Origin: Gemmatimonadota bacterium
GTDB taxonomy: Bacteria > Gemmatimonadota > Gemmatimonadetes > Gemmatimonadales > GWC2-71-9
Reading direction: 5' to 3'
Length of the DNA stretch: 8,808 nt
Assembly: GCA_029862935.1 (NCBI GenBank)
Contig: JAOTWK010000120.1
Coordinates: forward strand, 1 to 8,808
The notes beneath the pieces are model-generated. The model saw only the letters and a program-made list of their open reading frames with translations. It did not search any database and had not been told where the DNA came from. The position numbers were made by a program, and so were the translations under genes. Positions within the stretch are counted from its first letter, which is position 1. Each line of letters starts with the position of its first letter. Of the stretch, positions 1-5,949 are shown piece after piece.

Positions 1-639
1 TGCATATGGGAGCACGATCATGAGTGGAAGCGCGAGTGCGATCGGGCCCTTGGTCAGCACGCCGAGCCCCATTGCTCCCCACGCCATGGCCCGCCACCAA
101 ATACTCCTATCCTCGTTACTCGTATCCGGTATTTCTTGTCCCTTGTCCGTGGCGCCTCGTTGCTTCCCGCCTCCCTCGATGGATTCAAAAAACCCCATCA
201 CCGACACCACTACCCAGAACATCAACGCGCTGTCGAAGATGACGGTGCGGGAATACGCGAGCATGAACGGCGTAGCGGCCGTGGCGACAATGGCAACCCA
301 TGCGGCATGTCGGCCGTAGAGACGATAGGCGAACACGCCGACGACCATGAGCGTCGCCAGGGTGAAGAGCAGAGACGGAAGCCGTGCCGCACGTACCGTC
401 GGTCCCAGGATCTCCATCCCCAGTGCCCCGACGGCAAAGTAGAGCGCGGGTTTGTCGACATAGGGAAGGCCGTTGAGCTGTGGCACGACGTAATCGTTGG
501 TGGCTGCCATCTCGCGCATTACTTCGGCGTTGCGGCCCTCGTCGGGGTCGAGCAGCGCGTACCCATCGATGTTGAAGAGCAGCAGGCCCAGCAGGACGAT
601 GACGGTTGCGACTGACCACGGCCATTCGCGGTGCGGCAT
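1..639 (-). CDS. ArnT-like membrane glycosyltransferase (PMT_2/GT83 type), C-terminus cut by window edge
   Basis: This frame is open from an ATG at 639 to the left edge and encodes the first 213 residues. It begins with a transmembrane helix (about residues 8-24), followed by the family's first periplasmic-loop signature LLDPDEGRNAEV (29-40, with the acidic pair D33/E34) and then YVDKPALYF (60-68). Further hydrophobic segments lie at about 86-107, 112-128 and 138-151, followed by VLTKGP (194-199). Proteins of this family use undecaprenyl- or dolichyl-phosphate sugars as donors and glycosylate lipid A, other lipids or proteins on the periplasmic side; the acceptor here cannot be told. It lies 29 bases after the DUF6941-like gene on the same strand. 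The start has no clear Shine-Dalgarno site, and the frame stays open for at least 13 codons upstream. Residues about 154-179 are a hydrophilic low-complexity stretch encoded by a heptamer repeat, unusual for this position. The family call is strong; naming it arnT itself would be too specific. Confidence 0.88.
   Translation of the reverse strand, partial: MPHREWPWSVATVIVLLGLLLFNIDGYALLDPDEGRNAEVMREMAATNDYVVPQLNGLPYVDKPALYFAVGALGMEILGPTVRAARLPSLLFTLATLMVVGVFAYRLYGRHAAWVAIVATAATPFMLAYSRTVIFDSALMFWVVVSVMGFFESIEGGGKQRGATDKGQEIPDTSNEDRSIWWRAMAWGAMGLGVLTKGPIALALPLMIVLPYA
99..175. repeat. Degenerate 7-base tandem array inside the glycosyltransferase gene
   Basis: On the minus strand this region divides into about eleven consecutive 7-base units. 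The best-conserved neighbours are GGGAGGC/GGGAAGC (162-175), GACAAGG/GACAAGA (134-147) and GATACGA/GTAACGA (113-126). Each unit can be read as a five-base purine-rich core plus a two-base spacer that is mostly GC, GG, CG or GA. The encoded peptide (about residues 154-179) is rich in G, K, D, E, T and S and separates two hydrophobic segments. The copies are diverged, so the array is old or always variable. Period and phase match the arrays at 2371-2398 and 3905-3946. Confidence 0.6.
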
Positions 640-668
640 GGGTGGAACCGGTGGAACTCGATGCGGGG

Positions 669-1094
669 TCAGTTGACCTCGGGCGCCCTGGGCATTGCAG
701 GATTCGATCCGAGCGCCACCGTGATTGGGATGTCGGTGCGCAGGTCTTCGTCGATGCGAATCTCGAAGTGGTATTTCCCAGCCTTGGGAAACGGCACGTC
801 GAACACGAGAATGCAACCGGCGGCGATATCCAACACGCCAGCTGGTGGCTCAGCGAAGTTCACTGTGCCGTTGCCGTTGATGATCTCGGCGTCCTCGTCG
901 TCGACCAGACGGATCCTCACCGTGTGCTCTCCTATCTCGGTACGACGTCCCTTGAGGTGGAGTACCAAGTGCAGGCGTGGGTGGACGGCAGGGAACTTCG
1001 CTACCCAGATATGAGAGAAGATCCCCAAGATCGAGAGCTTGCCATGTTGGTCGATGACTGCGTAGTCGGAGACGGTCGCCAGGTCGATCTGCAT
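669..1094 (-). CDS. DUF6941-like small protein of unknown function
   Basis: This is a complete 141-residue protein. The N-terminal pattern, a short strand followed by SDYAVIDQHGKLSILGIF (residues 9-26) and then FPAVHPRLHLVL (34-45), is what I recall of the uncharacterised DUF6941 family, whose function is unknown. The rest looks like an all-beta sandwich: alternating strands at about 56-64, 69-79, 94-100 and 107-115, with the GKYHFEIRID stretch (106-115) as one strand. There is no signal peptide or membrane segment, so it is probably cytoplasmic. The ATG at 1094 is preceded by a good Shine-Dalgarno sequence, one of only two clear ones in the window. It lies 19 bases after the DUF255 gene and 29 bases before the glycosyltransferase gene, so it is probably cotranscribed with them. 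The family assignment is from memory of the N-terminal motif and is moderately sure. Confidence 0.8.
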   Translation of the reverse strand: MQIDLATVSDYAVIDQHGKLSILGIFSHIWVAKFPAVHPRLHLVLHLKGRRTEIGEHTVRIRLVDDEDAEIINGNGTVNFAEPPAGVLDIAAGCILVFDVPFPKAGKYHFEIRIDEDLRTDIPITVALGSNPAMPRAPEVN

Positions 1095-1102
1095 TGTGGA
1101 AA

Positions 1103-1107
1103 CCCTC
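1103..1107 (-). promoter_or_regulatory. Ribosome binding site of the DUF6941-like gene
   Basis: The minus strand reads GAGGG here, eight bases before the ATG at 1094. This supports that start and allows independent translation initiation after the 19-base gap from the DUF255 stop codon. Confidence 0.6.
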
Positions 1108-1113
1108 GTCGCC

Positions 1114-3243
1114 TCATTGAGAGGCGGAACGATGAAACTGTCTCAGGGTCGCGGCGACGTCTTGCACTGTTGCCACGGGTGGAGCGCACTGTGTGCCAGC
1201 ACAAACGTAGACCTGTGGAGCGGTGCCGTCGAGCATCGCCCGGAGCGGGGTGGGGAGTGCATCAGCGGAGTCACCGGGGCGGAGCCAGTGGATAGCTTTG
1301 CGCGGCCGGTATACCGATCGTGCGGTGCGGAGCAACTCCCTTGTGGTGGGCTCATCGTGGCCGACGACGACGACGTGGGTCAATGGCAAGAGCGCCCAGT
1401 CCAGGGCACGGAGCATTGTTGCGCCAAACACGGACAACTCCGCAGTGCTACCGGCGAACACGCCGAGCAACGCGTCGCGGCGCTCGCGCCACCGATCGTC
1501 GTCGGTGAGACCGGCGAGGCGTCCGAAGACGATGCCCGCCACTCCGTTGGGCGACGGCGTGGGTGAGTCCTGCGCCGGGACGATCTCCTGATCGAGAAAC
1601 CCTTCGCCGCCCGTATCGCGCGGCCGGTCCGATAACCCGCCGTTGTCAGCCCGGTAGTGATCCCACACCATGTTTGACAGGTCGATCGCTCGATCGAGCC
1701 AGCGATGGCTGCCCGTCGCTTCGTAGGCGTCCAGGCAGGCGTTCGCGGTCTGCACCTGATCATCGAGGATGTCCCCAACGGTGCTGCCCACCGCATGCCG
1801 CATCCCACGTGACGGGTTCGGGTCGGCGGCATGGTCGAACAGACGCGCGAGTGTGGCGAGTGCGTGGTCTTCCAGATCTGAGCGGTCGAGCCATGCCGCG
1901 GCAGCAAGCACGCCGGAGACCATCATCGCGTTCCATGCGGTATACAGCGTCTGGTCGATGAACGGTGTGGGTCTAGCGCACCGTGCGTCCTGCAGCTTCA
2001 TACGTCCCGATTCGAGGAGCCGAGCGATCTGGCGCTCGTCCTTGTTCAACGCCGACGCGATCTGCCCAACAGTCTTGTTGATCCACAACACGTTCTTCTG
2101 CGGGTTGTGGTGCATCTCGCCGGCCTCATCAATGTCGTAATGGCGTGCAAGCACGTCGAGCTCTTCGGCAGTCACAAGCGGCCGGACCTCATCGAGCGTC
2201 CACGTGAAGTAGTCTCCGTCATCTGCTGGACCTACGTCGGCATCTTGCGACGCATAGTAGCCACCCGCAGGATCGGACATGACGTCGGTGATCCAGGAGA
2301 CGAGACTCTCGATGACGTCGCGGTAAAGGGCGCCATCGTCGTCGACCGTCTGCGACCGGCTGCGACCGTCAGGGGAGGCGGGAGGGGGGAGGAGGGATGC
2401 CGCAGCAACGTAGGTCCGCAGCAGTTCCGAATTGTCGTACAGCATCTTCTCGAAATGCGGCACGATCCAGCGGGCATCGGTCGAGTAGCGATGGAAGCCA
2501 CCACCCAAATGATCCCGTATGCCGCCGTTCGCCATGCCGGTCAGCGTGCCGCGAACGATATCTCTGTATTGCGGGTCGCCTGAATCGAACCAGCGTGCCA
2601 ACAGGAACTCGCAAGCGCCTGGATGGGGGAACTTGGGTTGGTTCCCAAAGCCACCGTTCCGCGAATCATAGAGGCGTGCCATCGCTCGGGCGCCGTCATC
2701 GAGGAGTTGCTCGGCGAGGCTCCCCGCCTTGGGCGCGCCCGCGCTGCTTGTGAGATGTCTCGTGATCTCCTGTGCCTGTGCCTTCACACGGTCCGGTGAC
2801 TCGCGGTACAGTTTTGCGAGGCTCAAGAGCACGGTTCGGAATCCCGGACGTCCCCATCGCGCGTCAGGAGGGAAGTAGGTTCCCCCATAGAACACTTCGC
2901 CGTCGGCGGTGAGAAACCCGGTCAGCGGCCAGCCACCCTGACCTGTCAACGCTTGAATGGCGCGTTGGTACCGCACATCCACATCCGGCCGCTCGTCGCG
3001 ATCGACCTTGATGCAGATCCAATCCCGATTCAGGATCTCGGCGGTCTTCGCGTCTTCGTACGATTCGTGATCCATGACGTGACACCAGTGACACCACACG
3101 GCACCGATGTCGAGCAACACGGGTTTTTGTTCCGCTCGAGCTCGCTCGAACGGTTCGGGCCCCCACGGATGCCAGTCGATGGGCTGGTCCTGCGCCGATT
3201 GGAGATACGCAGACTGCGCACCTGCGAGTCGTGAAGCGGTCAC
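1114..3243 (-). CDS. DUF255/YyaL family protein: thioredoxin-like domain plus six-hairpin (alpha/alpha) domain
   Basis: The product is 709 residues from a GTG at 3243, close to the roughly 690 residues usual for YyaL and human SPATA20 relatives. The N-terminal thioredoxin-like domain has SRLAGAQSAYL (4-14), PIDWHPWG (21-28), the active-site-like WCHWCHVM (50-57, Cys51 and Cys54), ERPDVD (84-89) and GGWPLTGFLTADGEVFYGG (103-121). A long glycosidase-like alpha/alpha domain follows, with PHFEKMLYDN (262-271) and YYASQDAD (329-336). The C-terminus has the family's CxxxxC motif, C681 to C686 followed by APPV. Substrate and reaction are not established for the family. An upstream ATG at 3324 would overlap nth by 80 bases with a non-family N-terminus, so I chose the GTG one base after the nth stop; no clear Shine-Dalgarno precedes it, suggesting translational coupling. 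A repeat-encoded proline-rich loop (about 286-303) interrupts the alpha/alpha domain between two helices. Confidence 0.93.
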   Translation of the reverse strand: MTASRLAGAQSAYLQSAQDQPIDWHPWGPEPFERARAEQKPVLLDIGAVWCHWCHVMDHESYEDAKTAEILNRDWICIKVDRDERPDVDVRYQRAIQALTGQGGWPLTGFLTADGEVFYGGTYFPPDARWGRPGFRTVLLSLAKLYRESPDRVKAQAQEITRHLTSSAGAPKAGSLAEQLLDDGARAMARLYDSRNGGFGNQPKFPHPGACEFLLARWFDSGDPQYRDIVRGTLTGMANGGIRDHLGGGFHRYSTDARWIVPHFEKMLYDNSELLRTYVAAASLLPPPASPDGRSRSQTVDDDGALYRDVIESLVSWITDVMSDPAGGYYASQDADVGPADDGDYFTWTLDEVRPLVTAEELDVLARHYDIDEAGEMHHNPQKNVLWINKTVGQIASALNKDERQIARLLESGRMKLQDARCARPTPFIDQTLYTAWNAMMVSGVLAAAAWLDRSDLEDHALATLARLFDHAADPNPSRGMRHAVGSTVGDILDDQVQTANACLDAYEATGSHRWLDRAIDLSNMVWDHYRADNGGLSDRPRDTGGEGFLDQEIVPAQDSPTPSPNGVAGIVFGRLAGLTDDDRWRERRDALLGVFAGSTAELSVFGATMLRALDWALLPLTHVVVVGHDEPTTRELLRTARSVYRPRKAIHWLRPGDSADALPTPLRAMLDGTAPQVYVCAGTQCAPPVATVQDVAATLRQFHRSASQ
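2341..2398. repeat. Compound tandem array inside the DUF255 gene: 10-base units followed by 7-base units
   Basis: Positions 2341-2370 are three aligned 10-base units sharing the core CGACCG at their third to eighth bases. They are followed at 2371-2398 by four 7-base units of the form NNGGGAG, the last ending in T. In the gene this encodes a low-complexity loop containing three consecutive prolines and an SPDGRSRSQ stretch (about residues 286-303). In relatives as I recall them, the flanking helices (SELLRTYVAAASLL and ALYRDVIESLVSWI) are joined by only a few residues. The two-plus-five layout matches the array at 3905-3946, and the minus strand at 2371-2365 reads TGACGGT, overlapping the CTGACGG unit seen there. 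Confidence 0.65.
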
Positions 3244-3244
3244 G

Positions 3245-3886
3245 TCACGACGCCGATGGACAGAGATCGGCCACCGGACAGATCTCACACTTGGGAGAGC
3301 GGGCAGCGCAAATCTGCCGCCCATGATGGATCAGGAGGTGCGGGAACAGCGTCCACTCCTTCTTCGGCACAATCTTCATGAGGTCCTGCTCGATCTTCGT
3401 GGGGTCGGACTTGGTGGTGAGCTTGAGACGGTTCGAGATCCGTTTGACGTGCGTGTCGACCACGACACCCTCATCGATCCCGAACGCATTGCCGAGTACG
3501 ACGTTGGCCGTCTTCCGACCGACACCCGGTAATGCGGTCAACGCCTCCATCGATTGGGGCACGTTGCCGCCGTGCTGCTCGACGAGTGCCTGCGCCATCC
3601 CGAGGATCGACTTCGTCTTGTTGCGAAAGAACCCGGTGGACCGGATCTCCTGCTCGAACTCCTCGGGATTGGCATTGGCGTAGTCGTCGGCGGTCTTGTA
3701 CTTGGCGAACAACTGACGGGTCACGATGTTGACACGCGCATCCGTACACTGTGCGCTCAATATGGTCGCCACCAAGAGCTCGAGTGGGTTCACGTGCTCC
3801 AGGGCGCACGTCGCGTCGGGATACTGACGCTTGAGCTTCCGGAGAATCGGGCGGATTCGTTGTTTGGCGTCGCGAGTAGAGGGCAA
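3245..3886 (-). CDS. nth: Endonuclease III (DNA glycosylase/AP lyase)
   Basis: The product removes oxidised pyrimidines from DNA and cuts the abasic site in base excision repair. It has 213 residues, matching the roughly 211 of E. coli Nth. Visible features: [16 protein letters not shown] (34-49); the helix-hairpin-helix [14 protein letters not shown] (119-132) with the catalytic lysine Lys125; the catalytic aspartate in VVDTHVKR (142-149, Asp144); and a C-x6-C-x2-C-x5-C [4Fe-4S] cluster at Cys193, Cys200, Cys203 and Cys209. All key residues are present, so the enzyme should be active. The start is a TTG: an in-frame TGA lies six codons upstream and no ATG or GTG is available before the conserved region, so TTG is nearly forced. 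There is no clear ribosome binding site. The 42 bases before it consist largely of a heptamer repeat. The stop codon is one base from the GTG of the DUF255 gene. Confidence 0.97.
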   Translation of the reverse strand: MPSTRDAKQRIRPILRKLKRQYPDATCALEHVNPLELLVATILSAQCTDARVNIVTRQLFAKYKTADDYANANPEEFEQEIRSTGFFRNKTKSILGMAQALVEQHGGNVPQSMEALTALPGVGRKTANVVLGNAFGIDEGVVVDTHVKRISNRLKLTTKSDPTKIEQDLMKIVPKKEWTLFPHLLIHHGRQICAARSPKCEICPVADLCPSAS

Positions 3887-3904
3887 GGGAGTTGTCGGTT
3901 CTCA

Positions 3905-3946
3905 GTGTCAGTTGTCAGCGATCAACCGTCAGCTGTCAGCCGTCAG
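3905..3946. repeat. Six-unit 7-base tandem array between the 230-residue protein and nth
   Basis: This is the clearest of the three arrays. On the plus strand the units have the form NNGTCAG: five of six have an exact GTCAG core and one (3919-3925) reads ATCAA instead. The variable two-base spacers are GT, TT, CG, CC, CT and CC. Less regular units extend the phase to about 3891 on one side and 3953 on the other. The minus-strand coding sequence runs into the array, and its stop codon (3929-3931) lies in it, so the last residues LTADS are repeat-encoded. The rest fills the 42-base gap before nth. I see no strong inverted repeat, so it is not an obvious terminator. Confidence 0.8.
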
Positions 3947-4621
3947 CTGCTCCGTTTCGTTAGTCGCTGCTCGGAGTGCTAGGTTCGTGAGCAGCAATAC
4001 ATCAGCTTCGGTGACGAGCGACTTGAGGCCCGCTGCATCGCCGCCGTCGAGTACTGGAGCGAACCAGGGTTTTCGCGCTTGCTCGGCGGCCTGCGTCAGG
4101 TCAGTCGGTACCGCCGTCACGATGATTTGGCTGAACCCAGGGCGATCCTCTCGGAGTCCCAGGACCAGCAGCAACACTACTTCCCGCCCGTGCACACCTT
4201 CGAGGACGAATAGCCCATCTACCGGCTCGTGCGCATGATGCTCGTCGATGCGGGCCCAAAACAACTGATACGGCAGTCGAAGGTAACACGCTCCGCCAGG
4301 AATGTGCGGCACCGAGCCGTCGGAGGTCCCAACGTCGCCTTCGAAGGCGTGACGCGGGATGGCGTGTGTTGGGCACCCGGCATTCCAGAAACGGAACGCC
4401 GCGAGGAGTGCTGCGGCATAGCCTCCCGCGGCTTCGGGGTGTTGTTCCAGCACGTCAGGGCTCTCGAGCTCGCTGAGCAGGTGCTGCACGGACCGCAGCG
4501 CGGAGAACTGCGGGAAGTCCGCCGTGTCTCGATGTGCTTCCTGGGCTTCGTCACGGATCGCCGGAAACCGATTGGCAGCCAGATGACCGAATGCGTGCTC
4601 GAACGGGTGGGGACGAGTCAT
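3929..4621 (-). CDS. Unrecognised 230-residue protein in the nth operon
   Basis: I do not recognise this family. The ATG at 4621 overlaps the stop codon of the preceding hydrolase gene (ATGA), which supports both the frame and translational coupling. The N-terminal half is mainly helical (about residues 3-29, 39-59 and 63-79) and contains RFWNAGCP (76-83). The middle holds GGACYLRLPYQLFWARIDE (108-126) and EPVDGLFVLEG (131-141), which look like beta strands. The C-terminal half has a strongly hydrophobic strand, EVVLLLVLGL (147-156), then SQIIVTAVP (163-171) and a closing helix. There is no signal peptide, no convincing transmembrane helix and no cysteine metal cluster, so it is probably a cytoplasmic globular protein. 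The last residues, LTADS, come from the heptamer repeat. Codon usage looks like its neighbours'. Position between a peptidase-like hydrolase and nth does not reveal its function. Confidence 0.82.
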   Translation of the reverse strand: MTRPHPFEHAFGHLAANRFPAIRDEAQEAHRDTADFPQFSALRSVQHLLSELESPDVLEQHPEAAGGYAAALLAAFRFWNAGCPTHAIPRHAFEGDVGTSDGSVPHIPGGACYLRLPYQLFWARIDEHHAHEPVDGLFVLEGVHGREVVLLLVLGLREDRPGFSQIIVTAVPTDLTQAAEQARKPWFAPVLDGGDAAGLKSLVTEADVLLLTNLALRAATNETEQLTADS

Positions 4622-5490
4622 GCAGTGGTCGGGAGGAACTCGTCCAAGGCCTTGAAGAAGGCGTCGAACTCTTCGACGTGCGGCACGTGACCGGCGTCCT
4701 CCAGCACCTCCAGCTCAGCGGCGCACAGCAACTGCGCGATGGATTCGGCGGTTTCGAGGGGAATCGGGTCGTGGCGGCCGTGTACGACGAGCGCGGGAAT
4801 GCACAAGTCACTCAACTCGTCGAGCTCGTCGCGCAGATCGGATTGGCTCACGCTTTCCCACACCGCCTCCTGTGTTCGACCAGTCACTCGGAACGGCGTC
4901 AGCTCGCGCGCGCGGTTGGGATCCTTGAAGTAGCCTGCCACCGAGAGCTCGAAGGCACGCTTGCGGTAGGCGTCGAGGTCGCGCTCCCGAAGCCCCGATT
5001 GGCGAAGCTCGTCGCGTGCCGCCGTCACCTGCGGATGTGCCATGCGTTCGGCGAATCGTTTCTGAAACTCGTCGCGGTGCTCCTTGCTCACGGGTGCCGG
5101 CGAGACGAGCGCGAGACGGGCAACCCGTTCTGGGAAGGTTGCAGCGTAGAGGAGCGCCAGAAGACCGCCCCACGAATACCCGAGAATGGTGGCCGGTGCC
5201 AACGACCAGACGTCGATCAGTGCGTTGAGATCGTCGACATGGGTGCGCCAACCGACGGATACATCGCGTGCGACGGGTGATCGGCCACCCCCACGCTGGT
5301 CGTAATAGCGCAGCCGCCGCCCGCGCGCGAGCGCATCGAAGTGTGGCAGCAGGTAGTCATGGTGTGCCCCTGGTCCACCATGGAGGACCACGACGTCAGG
5401 ACCGAGGCCCACGGTGCGGGTGTAGAGCTGTATGCCGTTGACGGTGACGGTTTGCTCCGTGACCGTGGGTGTGGGCGTGTCTGCGGTCAC
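4618..5490 (-). CDS. Alpha/beta hydrolase, prolyl iminopeptidase-like (S33 family)
   Basis: The product has 290 residues. It carries the oxyanion-hole motif HGGPG (37-41), the S33 signature YDQRGGGRS (63-71), the nucleophile elbow GYSWGG (104-109, Ser106), the acid loop HGRHDPI (238-244, Asp241) and the catalytic histidine in AGHVPHVE (266-273, His268). HGGPG plus DQRGxGRS is typical of proline iminopeptidases and related aminopeptidases, which remove N-terminal residues from small peptides. Many relatives act on other amides or esters, so the substrate is only inferred. A helical cap lies at about 135-225. There is no signal peptide, so it is cytoplasmic. The start is a GTG overlapping the upstream GAF gene's stop (GTGA), and its own stop overlaps the next gene's ATG, so translation is probably coupled at both ends. 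Together with the secreted M28 peptidase upstream it could form a peptide-degradation pair. Confidence 0.9.
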   Translation of the reverse strand: MTADTPTPTVTEQTVTVNGIQLYTRTVGLGPDVVVLHGGPGAHHDYLLPHFDALARGRRLRYYDQRGGGRSPVARDVSVGWRTHVDDLNALIDVWSLAPATILGYSWGGLLALLYAATFPERVARLALVSPAPVSKEHRDEFQKRFAERMAHPQVTAARDELRQSGLRERDLDAYRKRAFELSVAGYFKDPNRARELTPFRVTGRTQEAVWESVSQSDLRDELDELSDLCIPALVVHGRHDPIPLETAESIAQLLCAAELEVLEDAGHVPHVEEFDAFFKALDEFLPTTA

Positions 5491-5948
5491 AGCAAAGCGG
5501 CCAGCGCATCGGCGACTTCGCGAACGGCGCCCTCTTCCGCGGGTGGAAATCCGTCGAGCAGGTCGCTATCGATGTCGATCTGCCCCAAGATCTCGTCGTG
5601 ACGGCGAATGAGGACGACGAGCTCGGACTTCGTTTCGATGCTGCACGAGAGGTATCCGTCGGCGGCGCTCACGTCGGGGATGTTGAGGTCGCGCTTCTCC
5701 GCAACGGCCTTACCGCACATTCCTTCGCCCATGGCGATCTCGGTCAGGTCTGTGGGTCGCCCGTCGAAGGCCTCGAGCTCGAGCTGGTCACCACGCACCA
5801 TGTACATGTACACGCCGGTGTAGGGCGGCCCCGATTCACGGATCTTTGTAGCGGCCAGCTGCAGCAGCTCACTACGCGGCGCATCACGGCAGAATGCGCC
5901 ATGAAGCGCCTTGACGATGGGCTCGGGGTTGAGAACTGGGTGTTGCAC
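5487..5948 (-). CDS. GAF-domain protein resembling free-methionine-(R)-sulfoxide reductase
   Basis: This is one GAF domain filling 153 residues. It follows the fRMsr (MsrC/YebR) pattern: GVYMYMVRGDQLELEAFDGRP (45-65), GEGMCGKA (74-81, Cys78), an IPDV stretch (90-93), YLSCSIETKSELVVLI (99-114, with Cys102 and Glu109), and GQIDIDSD (122-129, with Asp125 and Asp127). In characterised fRMsr enzymes the cysteine equivalent to Cys102 attacks the sulfoxide and acidic residues at these places bind methionine sulfoxide. One resolving cysteine position, ten residues before Cys78, is a leucine here, so Cys78 would have to resolve. It could instead be a non-enzymatic GAF sensor. The GTG at 5948 lies one base after the peptidase stop; an ATG at 5990 would overlap that gene by 41 bases. 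Its stop overlaps the hydrolase GTG. Reductive recycling would need thioredoxin. Confidence 0.82.
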   Translation of the reverse strand: MQHPVLNPEPIVKALHGAFCRDAPRSELLQLAATKIRESGPPYTGVYMYMVRGDQLELEAFDGRPTDLTEIAMGEGMCGKAVAEKRDLNIPDVSAADGYLSCSIETKSELVVLIRRHDEILGQIDIDSDLLDGFPPAEEGAVREVADALAALL

Positions 5949-5949
5949 C

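Noticed and set aside
185..625. 146-residue minus-strand frame overlapping the glycosyltransferase
   Set aside because: It is Arg/Ala-rich without domains and is a shifted reading of the glycosyltransferase gene, which has clear family motifs and an open frame to the edge.
1688..1699. Perfect 12-base palindrome as an operator
   Set aside because: It lies deep inside the DUF255 coding sequence, where GATCG-rich Asp/Arg/Ser codons make such palindromes likely by chance.
3245..3324. ATG at 3324 as start of the DUF255 protein
   Set aside because: It would overlap nth by 80 bases, covering its iron-sulfur cluster codons, and the added residues do not resemble the family N-terminus. The GTG at 3243 fits family length.
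3891..3953. CRISPR array
   Set aside because: The units are 7 bases with 2-base spacers. CRISPR repeats and spacers are each over 20 bases, and no cas gene is near.
5772..5783. Palindrome CTCGAGCTCGAG
   Set aside because: It encodes alternating Leu-Glu residues of a GAF beta strand, so codon choice explains it.
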